From: Hormiphora californensis
Lineage: Eukaryota > Ctenophora > Tentaculata > Cydippida > Pleurobrachiidae
Assembly: GCA_020137815.1 (NCBI GenBank)
Contig: CM035354.1
Span: 4,668,796-4,732,795 of the forward strand
DNA length: 64,000 nt
Reading direction: 5' to 3'
Under the pieces are notes generated by a model. That model saw only the letters and a program-made list of their open reading frames with translations, made no database searches and was not told where the DNA came from. Position 1 is the first letter of the stretch; the number at the start of each line of letters is the position of its first letter. This document shows positions 33,841-42,413 of this stretch, one piece after another. A program made the translations under genes and the position numbers.

Positions 33841-35270
33841 ATAGGGATCCCTAAAAAAGTTCAGTATTTACACAGAGTTTACACCAGTTAAGCCACTTCA
33901 TCACTTTCATCAACTACAACGTAAAACTATTTATTGAGCAGGAAGATGAATCTGATGTAACAGCCCCAAAGGGCAGGAAGACGAAACGCTGTTAATGTCG
34001 GAAACGAAGTACGAGGGTGATAACCCTATGATAAAACAATTGAAAGAGACAGTAGATAACTTTGTTTCTGAAGTTTACCGGTTGAATTCGACGGATGATC
34101 CCAACACGATGAGTATCACCCTAGATCAGTTTAATCAATGTTATAAACAGATCCAAACTGCACCTGATTCAACGTTAACCAACGACAAATTAGCTTCGCC
34201 TTGCAAGCACTGGGGTTCGTACTTTAGACATTGTCTCAAGGACCGAACTACGAGTGAAATGATTAAGGCTACTTCGCGTATTTTTCTCTCCAGTATGAAA
34301 CTTGCCCGAGCAACAATGAACAATTTTAAAACTGTTATCAGTGTGGAAAACCTCGAGAAGCAGCTGCGTGAATGCAAAGAAGAACTTGACCGTCATCGGG
34401 TTAGCGTGATCGAGCTTCAGCAAACGGTTATCAACCAACAGAACCAACAACTCAGTACAGTGACAGCATCGGTGCAGAAGGTGAAAGCCTACTCTACTGT
34501 TCTTGCACAGAATTGTGCTGCAACCTCCCCCAAATTGGGAAAACTGCCACCTTTACATCACCCTACTCCCGTCCAACAGCCCGGAAGAGAGAAGAACCTG
34601 GTTGTGTTTGGTCTTCCAGAAACAACGGATAGAGTAGCTAAAACTACTTTGGACGAACTGTTTGAGGAATTGCAAGAGAAACCAAAGGTGACAACGACGA
34701 AACGCATCGGGGAAAGAAACGAGAAGCGCCCTAGACCGCTCTTAGTATCACTGGAGAAGAGATCGACTCTCCTGGCGCTGCTCAAAAAGGCACGAAACCT
34801 CAAGGACTCCAAACAGTTTTCGGCTGTTTATCTCTCTCCGGACCTAACGCCCTCTGAACTGAAGGAGCAAAAAGCTCTCAGGTCCACTTTGAAACGGTTA
34901 CGATTAGAAGATCCAGACGGCTGTTATTTCATCCGCAATAATGTTATCCAAGTGGGATAGTTCCCTACAAATTAACTATTTATTTATGCTCTTGTTTTGT
35001 ATCTGTACCACTTTTGAAAGTGAGGAGTGTGTAGAGCGTTGGCTAGTAGTGCATGCTCCAATATTTTACACTATAAAGTGGTATATATAAATGAATATAT
35101 TACATTTACATTTACATTTACATTTCAGTTTTTCCCACGGTAGCGTGGGAAGAAAAATTTCGAAATCTGCGCTGTGATTGGCTAAAATTTTTCTTCGTCA
35201 GAAATTTCAGCCAATCACAGCACACGCTGTAAACGCTGTGTAAATACTGAACTTTTTTAGGGATCCCTAT
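33841..35270. mobile_element. TIR-bounded element carrying a LINE ORF1-type gene
   Basis: A perfect 35-bp inverted repeat bounds 1430 bp: the left end 33841-33875 begins ATAGGGATCCCTAAAAAAG and the right end 35236-35270 is its reverse complement. TA on each side could be a TA target duplication. The only gene inside is the ORF1-like protein at 33995-34960; no transposase or reverse transcriptase is present. A second inverted repeat (GCTGTGATTGGCT and its complement) lies near the right end, about 35170-35225. Confidence 0.8.
33995..34960 (+). CDS. LINE ORF1-like RNA-binding protein inside a TIR element
   Basis: 321-residue intact ORF with start MSETKYEGDNPMIKQ. It has a helical N-terminal part, a coiled coil at about residues 118-165 (LEKQLRECKEELDRHRVSVI), then AYSTVLAQNCA, then NLVVFGLPETT and a basic C-terminal domain ending FIRNNVIQVG. 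Motif order and spacing match the ORF at 1606-2601, so both belong to one family related to ORF1 proteins of non-LTR elements (coiled coil plus RRM-like domain). The full-length frame suggests recent activity or purifying selection. Confidence 0.75.
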   Translation: MSETKYEGDNPMIKQLKETVDNFVSEVYRLNSTDDPNTMSITLDQFNQCYKQIQTAPDSTLTNDKLASPCKHWGSYFRHCLKDRTTSEMIKATSRIFLSSMKLARATMNNFKTVISVENLEKQLRECKEELDRHRVSVIELQQTVINQQNQQLSTVTASVQKVKAYSTVLAQNCAATSPKLGKLPPLHHPTPVQQPGREKNLVVFGLPETTDRVAKTTLDELFEELQEKPKVTTTKRIGERNEKRPRPLLVSLEKRSTLLALLKKARNLKDSKQFSAVYLSPDLTPSELKEQKALRSTLKRLRLEDPDGCYFIRNNVIQVG

Positions 35271-35460
35271 AGTGTGTAAGCGAATTTTCAATATTCAAAC
35301 GTTTAGCGGCTATATTTTACTAAATTACCGTCGTCGCCTTTCGCCTGTATTGTAACTTTCCTACTTCCTAGAGAGACTGACACCATTTATGTTTTGTAAT
35401 TAAGTTATTTTATCAAGTTCTTATCCAGTATCCTTAATCACAACTTTCAACCTTTAGATC
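34961..35460. other. End of TIR element and NIT2 upstream region
   Basis: Contains the 3' part of the TIR element and, from 35271, about 190 bases of NIT2 5' flank. A CTTTAGATC context precedes the NIT2 ATG. No TATA box identified. Confidence 0.4.
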
Positions 35461-36282
35461 ATGTTAAGGTTTGCAGGAATCCAGCTAAAGCCCGGTGCCG
35501 ATAAGCTGAAAAACCTTGCCCAAGCATCTGAGCTGGCTGTGAAAGCTGTTGCAAACGGTGCAAATTTAATCTCATTTCCAGAGTGTTTTAATTCCCCCTA
35601 CGGGAACCAATTCTTTGCAGAATACGCAGAGCCCATCCCTGATGGCCAAACCTCAAAGCACCTGAGTCAGCTTGCCAAAGAACAAAAAGTTCATATAATT
35701 GGAGGATCAATCCCTGAGAAAGATGGTTCTAGTTTGTTTAACACCTCCCTCGTGTTTAACCCTGCAGGAGAGATCATTGCAAAACACCGGAAAATGCATC
35801 TTTTCGACATTGACATCCCAGGGAAGATTAGATTCCAGGAATCAGAAACTCTGTCTCCGGGAAACTCCGTTACAACGTTTGATTGTAATGGGTTTACAGT
35901 TGGGGTCGCCATCTGCTATGATATTAGATTCCCAGAGCTAGCACAACTGATGAGACTGAAAGGTGCTGATTTTCTGGTTTATCCCGGAGCATTCAACATG
36001 ACTACCGGACCTGTATATTTCGAGCTCCTGACCCGAGCTCGAGCGGTGGATAACCAGGTTTATTGTGCCAGTATTGCCCCCGCTACCGACCAAGAGGCAG
36101 GGTATGTGTCCTGGGGTCACTCTGTCGTTGTAGCACCCACTGGGCAGGTGGTGGATTCTGCGGGACACGAGGAGAAGACAATATACTGTGATGTGAAGAA
36201 AGAGGATATCCAGGCTGTCAGGGAGGGGATTCCTACTTGGAAGCAGAAGAGAGATGATGTTTATAAACTTACTGAAGCTTAG
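35461..36282 (+). CDS. NIT2: Omega-amidase NIT2
   Basis: Nitrilase-superfamily omega-amidase that hydrolyses alpha-ketoglutaramate and alpha-ketosuccinamate, closing the glutamine transamination cycle. Complete 273-residue single exon. The catalytic triad is visible: Glu in FPECFNSPYG, Lys in KHRKMHLFDID, Cys in VAICYDIRFPE. Also typical are RAVDNQVYCASIAP and GHSVVVAPTGQV. Length matches human NIT2 (276). It heads a tandem array: its last third is duplicated twice downstream, each time in front of an OXA1L-like copy, so the duplicated unit began inside NIT2. Confidence 0.95.
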   Translation: MLRFAGIQLKPGADKLKNLAQASELAVKAVANGANLISFPECFNSPYGNQFFAEYAEPIPDGQTSKHLSQLAKEQKVHIIGGSIPEKDGSSLFNTSLVFNPAGEIIAKHRKMHLFDIDIPGKIRFQESETLSPGNSVTTFDCNGFTVGVAICYDIRFPELAQLMRLKGADFLVYPGAFNMTTGPVYFELLTRARAVDNQVYCASIAPATDQEAGYVSWGHSVVVAPTGQVVDSAGHEEKTIYCDVKKEDIQAVREGIPTWKQKRDDVYKLTEA

Positions 36283-36451
36283 TTGGGTTTTTGTCCATGT
36301 CTTTTACTGTGAGTGTTTTTTGTGTAAAATTTGTTATTCAGTTCTTTTCTTTTTAAAGTTGTCTCCTCTTTAACTGCCTTGTTATTGATATTTTAACCCC
36401 TGCCTGTATCTTCAACACTTCCATCTGTAACTCCTCAATTTCCACTTCTAG

Positions 36452-37447
36452 ATGTTGCTGGCTCGGTCGTTGCGCCTGACCACCAACTACCATTTCATAA
36501 GATGCCTCCAAACACCTTCCTCCGAACTTCTTATTGATACTGCCGCTATATCTGATACTACCGCTATATCCGATACTGCCACTGTAGTGGGTTCCATATC
36601 CGATAGTGCTGCAGTCAGCACTCTGTCCGGAACCTCACCCCTTGGGGCTGTAGCTGAGATGTCAGGTGATGTGATAGCAGGTGTGACGACCCTCCCAACT
36701 GGAGGCGCTCTAAACATTGTCAATCACTACCAACACCTGTTGGACATGGTCCAGACTACAACTGGGCTGCCCTGGTGGGCGGTACTCTTTGGGACTGGGG
36801 TCGCTCTCAGGACCAGTCAGATAGCGATTGATGTCGGGTGTTTTAAGTACAACTATAAGTTGGAACCATTATTCGACAGAACTGATGAGATACGTAATGA
36901 GATAATGAAGGCTAAGGCTAAGGGTGATCAAGCGAAGGTAATGGTTAAAAAGAAGGAGCTGCAGTTGTTCAGAAAACAAAATAAGATGACCTTGAAGGAT
37001 AATCCTTTGATTCGGTTCGTGCTTACAAAATTTGCTGTTATAATATTGAATTTCGCCGCGGTTGGAGGTCTCGCTGTGATGCCATACCAGCCCTTCCTAG
37101 ACTGCTCACTTCTCTGGCTTCCCAACCTGACTGTCCCAGATCCAACATTCATCCTTCCCATTATGAACACTGCTTTGATTGGTTATAAAATTGGTGTAGA
37201 GTCAGCAGGGTTTGGTGTAGAGGCAGCAGGGTTTTTTGGGAACCCCAAAGTGATATGTGGTCTTGTCATGGTAACTGCAGTAACCCAGGTTCTCTTTCCC
37301 TCCGGTCTGGTGGTCTACTGGTTTGCATCTAATTTGGCTGATGCCCTAATCTTCATGCCATTGTTGAAGAACGATGGATTCAGGAGAGCGGTGGGCCTGC
37401 CCACTATAGAGGAACGAGCTGAGATAATGAAGAACAGGAAGAAATGA
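36452..37447 (+). CDS. OXA1L: OXA1L-like mitochondrial insertase, copy 1
   Basis: Member of the YidC/Oxa1/Alb3 family, which inserts proteins into the mitochondrial inner membrane. 331 residues, intronless. The N-terminus MLLARSLRLTTNYHFIRC is a plausible targeting peptide. Family features are TGLPWWAVLFGTGVALR (first membrane segment), a basic loop with KAKAKGDQAKVMVKKKELQLF, LTVPDPTFILPI, and a late membrane segment FPSGLVVYWFASN. Compared with copy 3 it ends early (EIMKNRKK) and lacks the charged tail. The start is shared by all three copies. The middle section (residues 123-205) differs strongly from the other copies. Confidence 0.85.
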   Translation: MLLARSLRLTTNYHFIRCLQTPSSELLIDTAAISDTTAISDTATVVGSISDSAAVSTLSGTSPLGAVAEMSGDVIAGVTTLPTGGALNIVNHYQHLLDMVQTTTGLPWWAVLFGTGVALRTSQIAIDVGCFKYNYKLEPLFDRTDEIRNEIMKAKAKGDQAKVMVKKKELQLFRKQNKMTLKDNPLIRFVLTKFAVIILNFAAVGGLAVMPYQPFLDCSLLWLPNLTVPDPTFILPIMNTALIGYKIGVESAGFGVEAAGFFGNPKVICGLVMVTAVTQVLFPSGLVVYWFASNLADALIFMPLLKNDGFRRAVGLPTIEERAEIMKNRKK

Positions 37448-37454
37448 TAATTTG

Positions 37455-37585
37455 TCAAAAAAAGTCAAGTGGTGTGTTTCTCGCAATCACTGCGTAAGCC
37501 GGCGGTGCTTATCTCCGATTCAAGCTCTAAGCCACTCCGTACTATGGTACTAAACTAACAGTAAGGGGGCCAGCCCTACGTGCAG
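37455..37585 (-). mobile_element. 131-bp SINE-like insertion, copy in unit 1
   Basis: Present downstream of OXA1L copies 1 and 2, absent from copy 3, where GATAGTTTTGTATTAG is uninterrupted. TTTTG flanks the insertion, intact in copy 2, so it is a target duplication. On the minus strand the element ends in a T7 run, like a Pol III terminator, and contains TCGGAGATAAGCACCG, which weakly resembles a 5S rRNA box A region. Identity unproven. Confidence 0.5.
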
Positions 37586-37950
37586 TTTTGTATTAGATCT
37601 AATTTATTGCTTTTTTATGGAACGTTTTACTTTGAACATTTTGTTTTCTTCTGATTGTTAATACCTCTAACTCTCTTACCCCTAAATTCACTCCGTCGCC
37701 CCCCCCCCCCTTATACAGGGTGTTCATATGGGATCTTTACAAGCGTTGGGCTACACCCAGAAAAAAGTTGACAAGATTAGGTCATGAAACTTCATACTTG
37801 GCCTATTATATACCCTCATTCAAGGTTCCTGGGGGTTTGGAGCTCTAGCACCCCCAGAAGTGTGTTTTTGGCATCAAAACTACCAGAAGGAATTTTTTTG
37901 TTGGTGCTGAGACTTTGCTAAAACAATTTTTGGTATTTTCTATGTCAATT

Positions 37951-38270
37951 TCTCTGTATATTGCCCTCAGAAGGATGATCCTGTATGCTGCTTTTGTGCT
38001 GGCACACATCAGACGAAGGATTGTAGAGCGAAGAAGAACAATGAAACAGGCAAGATGAAGTGTGTGAATTGTGAAGTTGGAGGATCACGAGAGGACAAGA
38101 AGTATGCGAAGACCCACACGGCTTCAAGTATGTGGTGCCCTTCGTACATTAACGAGCGAGCACGGCTAATGGAGAGGACTTCAGGTGTGAGCAAAGAGAA
38201 AAAAAACATGTACTGGACGAGGACCAAAGAGGAACTACTCAGGAAAAGACTTGGAAGATTGGGACACTAA
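37951..38270 (+). pseudogene. LINE ORF1 C-terminal remnant with CCHC zinc knuckle
   Basis: Open frame without a start, cut by the element's 5' truncation. It contains CCFCAGTHQTKDC (C-x2-C-x3-H-x4-C zinc knuckle) and a second cysteine cluster (CVNC). It ends at TAG/TAA-type stop 38268-38270, overlapping the ORF2 frame. The heptamer AAAAAAC at 38201-38207 is in the frame expected for -1 ribosomal slippage into ORF2. Confidence 0.75.
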
Positions 38271-41194
38271 ATGTTCGCTCTCTTGTTAATAAAACTGGAG
38301 GTGTTATTTCTCATCTGGAAGAAGAGGATTGTGATATCTGTCTCGTACAGGAAACCTTTTTGAAGTCTACGGATACTGGGAAACTCCAGGAGATTAGGGA
38401 TAATGGATGGGATATTTTATCATGTCCACGAGGAGACAGAGGAGGTGGAGGAATAGGAATTCTTTTTCGGGACGGTATAGTCCTTCGACAGTGCCCAGTG
38501 AAGACAAAGTTTAAGTCTTTTCAAGTGCAGGAGGTTCTCATCAGTGACAGAGATCAACCAAAGAGACTCTGTAATGTTTATCGTCCACCATACACAACTA
38601 AGTCAAGACTCACAGAGGCTACATTCCTATCTGAGTTCGGAGACTATCTTTCAGAACTTGTTATGAAGCAAGGTACTCCAATTATAGCAGGGGATCTGAA
38701 CTTTCAGGTGCAGGACAAGAACAACTTCTACTCGAGGAAACTATTGGAGCTTCTAGATTCATTTGACCTTCAGCAAAGAGTACCACTATTGCCTACTCAC
38801 CAACTTGGTGGAACCTTAGACCTGGTGATAACTACAAGGGAAACCAATCTAGGAGATTTAACAATTTGTCCTAATGGTACTACTTCGGACCACTTCCTGG
38901 TACAGTTTGGGCTTGAAGTGAGACAGGACCTGTCAAACTCTTGTATGCGGAAATCAATGTTTCGAGAATACATGGACTACAAGTCAATGGACAAGGAAGG
39001 ATTCAGAGAGGACCTCCAGAAAGCGGAATTTGAACCAGGCCGGGATCCAGAGGAGAGTATTGTAAACTTCTATCGTTGGTTGGAAAGTGTAGTGGAAAGG
39101 CGAGTTCCGAGGAAACGGGTGAGGACAGGGAAAAAGTTTAAACCGTGGAGAGATGAGGAACTAAGAGGAATACTACGTAAGAGGAGGAGTGCGGAACGAT
39201 ACTGGAGGAAGCATGGAACTGAGGAAGCGAAACGGAGATTCAATGATTTGAAGAAGCTCTATGGAAACATGGACAAGGAAAAGAGAGCAGCTTTTGTTAA
39301 AGAGGACTTGGATGCGGCAAAAGGGGACCCGAAGAAGCTACAAAGAAAGTTACAGAAACTCCTGGGAAAAGCGGAAACTATTCTTCCTGAGACTACCAAC
39401 AACAAGAACCTGGCTGATGATTTTTCAAAGTTCTTTAGTTCAAAGGTGACCAAAATTCGGACCCAAGTCAATGAGGAGCAGCAGCAGGCTGGCGATTTTG
39501 TGGAATCTGGAAAATCCTGTCATACAACATGGAATGAATTCAAAGAGATATCTGAGGAGGAACTTGTTTCATTAGTGAAATCGATGTCCAGCAAGCACTG
39601 TGACCTGGACCCGTTGCCCACTTGGGTGGTAAAGGAGTGTATAAGTGATCTGGCTCCTGCATTAACATCAATAGTCAATCAGTCTCTACATCAGTCTTCG
39701 GTCGCAGAATCTCTCCAGGAGGCACTTGTCTTTCCTACCATCAAGAATATGTATGGAGATCGTGAAGCTCTCAGCAACTATCGTCCTGTTTCGAACATCC
39801 CATTTCTGTCTAAGCTTCTTGAGAAGGTAGTTCTCACGCAACTCAATGACTACCTGGATCGCAACTCTCTTTTGGGCAAACATCAGTCTGGCTATCGTGT
39901 TGGTCACAGTTGTGAAACGCTATTGGCAAGCATGTTCGATGACATTCTAGGGGAAATGGATAAAGGAAACGTAGTAGCTCTTATCTGTCTAGATATGAGT
40001 GCTGCTTTTGATACGGTTGACCATGGAAAGTTGTTGGAGGTGTTGCAGAAACGGTTTGGAGTGGATGGTGAACCTCTCCGATGGTTTAAAAGCTATTTGA
40101 GTTCCAGATCTTTTAGAGTTTCGGTCGGTGATTGCCTTTCGGAAACCCTTGCTTTACTTTGTGGAGTCCCTCAAGGGTCCCTCCTTGGTCCTATTTTGTT
40201 CCTACTCTACATCGAGGCTGTACAAGATATTGTGGAGCCATATGGACTCCGGATAAAGTTATATGCAGATGATTCCCAGCTCTACGTGAGTCTGGTTCCT
40301 ACGGATGCTGCTGGCTGGGTTGAGGCAAAGGTGGATATTGAGGAGTGTCTGGCGAAGGTGAAGAGGTGGATGGTAGGGCAGTGGTTGAAGTGTAATGAGG
40401 CCAAAACGGAATTCATCCTGCTTGGAAAGCGCAGTTCTCTAAGCAAAGTCTCTTTTGATCCAGTTATTAACTTTGGAGGAACGGAAATCTCCCCCAGTGA
40501 ATGTAGTGGAACAGATGGTAAAACCCTGGGAATTCTCTTGGATCATAACCTTGGCCTTGAACGACAGGTTAACAATGTGAGGAAACAGTGTGGACTGATG
40601 TTACGAAACCTTTGGCAACTGCACAGGTGTTTTGATATCCCAACAAAGATAATGTTGGTCAAACAGTTGATTTTATCGAGGATAGACTACAGTAACATTC
40701 TGTATTGTGGACTTCCTGGTCGAGTTCTCAGTGGGCTCCAGAAGCTTCTCAATGCCTGTGTTCGTTTTGTATTTAACCTCCACGGACACCAGGACAACTA
40801 CATGGAGTATTTCAGGCAATGTCATATTTTACCGATCTCCTACAGGTTGGACTTCAAAGCATGTTTGATTGCCTACAAAATAGTCAATGGAACAGCCCCG
40901 TGTTATCTCCAGGATTTGGTGCCACGTGATGAGACTTGGGGAACCTCTAGGACAACGAGGATGACTAATGTTCCGGATCCCTATAGGTTAAAACATCCAA
41001 AGATGACCAGTATCAATGCCAACTCTAAGTTGAGACGTAGGAGGTTATCAGTATTCCTGCCCTCTGTCTGGAATGAGCTTCCTCTTGAGCTCAGGTCAAT
41101 CCCCAATGTGGATACTTTCAAAACCCGGCTGAAAACACATCTCTTCGTTGGTGCATTTGGAGTGGGTGATGGGGAACCCATGGCTGAGTTGTAA
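38207..41194 (+). CDS. LINE ORF2: APE endonuclease and reverse transcriptase
   Basis: Open for 995 codons in the -1 frame relative to ORF1; the first ATG-like start lies well inside, so entry by frameshift is plausible. The AP-endonuclease domain starts at TWKIGTLNVRSLVN, with LVQETF, GDLNF and TSDHF motifs. The reverse transcriptase shows YRPVSNIPFLSKLLEKVV, LDMSAAFDTVDH, GVPQGSLLGPILFLLYI and catalytic YADDSQLY. The C-terminal region LDFKACLIAYKIVNGTAP and VWNELPLELRS is typical of CR1/L2-type elements. No internal stop, so the copy is young or still active in trans. Confidence 0.9.
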   Translation, partial: HVLDEDQRGTTQEKTWKIGTLNVRSLVNKTGGVISHLEEEDCDICLVQETFLKSTDTGKLQEIRDNGWDILSCPRGDRGGGGIGILFRDGIVLRQCPVKTKFKSFQVQEVLISDRDQPKRLCNVYRPPYTTKSRLTEATFLSEFGDYLSELVMKQGTPIIAGDLNFQVQDKNNFYSRKLLELLDSFDLQQRVPLLPTHQLGGTLDLVITTRETNLGDLTICPNGTTSDHFLVQFGLEVRQDLSNSCMRKSMFREYMDYKSMDKEGFREDLQKAEFEPGRDPEESIVNFYRWLESVVERRVPRKRVRTGKKFKPWRDEELRGILRKRRSAERYWRKHGTEEAKRRFNDLKKLYGNMDKEKRAAFVKEDLDAAKGDPKKLQRKLQKLLGKAETILPETTNNKNLADDFSKFFSSKVTKIRTQVNEEQQQAGDFVESGKSCHTTWNEFKEISEEELVSLVKSMSSKHCDLDPLPTWVVKECISDLAPALTSIVNQSLHQSSVAESLQEALVFPTIKNMYGDREALSNYRPVSNIPFLSKLLEKVVLTQLNDYLDRNSLLGKHQSGYRVGHSCETLLASMFDDILGEMDKGNVVALICLDMSAAFDTVDHGKLLEVLQKRFGVDGEPLRWFKSYLSSRSFRVSVGDCLSETLALLCGVPQGSLLGPILFLLYIEAVQDIVEPYGLRIKLYADDSQLYVSLVPTDAAGWVEAKVDIEECLAKVKRWMVGQWLKCNEAKTEFILLGKRSSLSKVSFDPVINFGGTEISPSECSGTDGKTLGILLDHNLGLERQVNNVRKQCGLMLRNLWQLHRCFDIPTKIMLVKQLILSRIDYSNILYCGLPGRVLSGLQKLLNACVRFVFNLHGHQDNYMEYFRQCHILPISYRLDFKACLIAYKIVNGTAPCYLQDLVPRDETWGTSRTTRMTNVPDPYRLKHPKMTSINANSKLRRRRLSVFLPSVWNELPLELRSIPNVDTFKTRLKTHLFVGAFGVGDGEPMAEL

Positions 41195-41985
41195 TGTTTG
41201 TTGTAGTTGTGGGGCCTGCGGGCAATCAGTGTCATCCTCTCTCTAGCCATGTTATTAATTCATTACCTAGTATCCTTTTTTCGAGCAGGTGTGAGTATAG
41301 TGTGTTTTAATTTATATCTACAGGATTATGGGACCAGTTATTCCCTCAGTTTTATAAGTCAAGTTTATTTAGTCGTCTATATATTGTTTTTCAACCAGAG
41401 CTGTTCGAGTGTGTCATATAAGTAGTCGAGGATATACCGCTCTGATGATTCGGCGGAACATCGTCAATATTTTGACATGTCTCTGTCGGGTATGGGCGGT
41501 ATATAAGCGCGGAATATTATTATTATTATTATTATTAATTCCAAAGTTTCATGATGATTGCTTGGATGTGTGGTTCAGTCACCAAGTTCCAAATAAACTG
41601 GCTGGAAAGGCCCAAAAACAGCAAAAATATATATTTTAGAGTTTTTTAGACACTTTTTTCGAAATTTCTACTTCATAAAACACATCCAATCATCACGAAA
41701 CTTTGGAATTGACATAGAAAATACCCAAAAAAACATTCTAGCAATGTCTCAGCGCCAGCAAAAATTCCTTCTGGTAGTTTTGATGCCAAAAACACACTTC
41801 CGGGGGTGCTAGAGCTCCAAAACCCCCAGGAACTTTGAATGAGAGTATAGAATAGTCCAAGTATGAAGTTTCATGACCTAATCTTGTCAACTTTTTTCTG
41901 GGTGTAGCCCAACGCTTGTAAAGATCCCATATATGAACACCCTGTGTACCTCTAATTCTCCTATAATACCCCTAACTTCACTCCG

Positions 41986-42244
41986 GCTCCTGACCCGGGC
42001 CCGAGCGGTGGATAACCAGGTTTATTGTGCCAGTATTGCCCCAGCTACCGACCAAGAGGCAGGGTATGTGTCCTGGGGTCACTCTGTCGTTGTAGCACCC
42101 ACTGGGCAGGTGGTGGATTCTGCGGGACACGAGGAGAAGACAATATACTGTGATGTAAAGAAAGAGGATATCCAGGCTGTCAGGGAGGGGATTCCTACTT
42201 GGAAGCAGAAGAGAGATGATGTTTATAAACTTACTGAAGATTAG
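41986..42244 (+). pseudogene. NIT2 C-terminal fragment, copy 2
   Basis: Corresponds to the last 86 codons of NIT2 (from LLTRARAVDNQ to the stop), nearly identical to 36024-36282, but with no catalytic residues and no start. The last residue changed from Ala to Asp. It marks the left end of the second duplication unit. Confidence 0.9.
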
Positions 42245-42413
42245 TTGGGTTTTTGTGCATGTCTTTTACTGTGAGTGTTTTTTGTGTAAAATTTGTTATT
42301 CAGTTCTTTTCTTTTTAAAGTTGTCTCCTCTTTAACTGCCTTGTTATTGATATTTTAACCCCTGCCTGTATCTTCAACACTTCCATCTGTAACTCCTCAA
42401 TTTCCACTTCTAG

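Larger units (their letters stand above)
37951..41536 (+). mobile_element. 5'-truncated CR1/L2-like LINE
   Basis: 3586-bp non-LTR retrotransposon inserted in the foldback element. Its boundaries come from the empty site in the second foldback copy. AATT is duplicated at both ends (37947-37950, 41537-41540). It is truncated within ORF1, has a complete ORF2, and ends in (ATT)n after GCGCGGAAT, typical of CR1/L2-type 3' ends. Confidence 0.85.
37716..41944. mobile_element. Foldback element, copy 1, split by a LINE
   Basis: The left arm (37716-37950) starts CAGGGTGTTCATATGGGATC and the right arm (about 41537-41944) ends with its reverse complement, GAACACCCTG. An uninterrupted copy of the same element is at 43790-44421, which shows that 37951-41536 is a later insertion. 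Flanked by TATA / TGTA, so a TA- or TATA-type target is likely. Confidence 0.85.

Noticed and set aside
38055-38270. Stand-alone 72-codon gene
   Set aside because: It is the C-terminal end of the truncated LINE ORF1 with the zinc knuckle.
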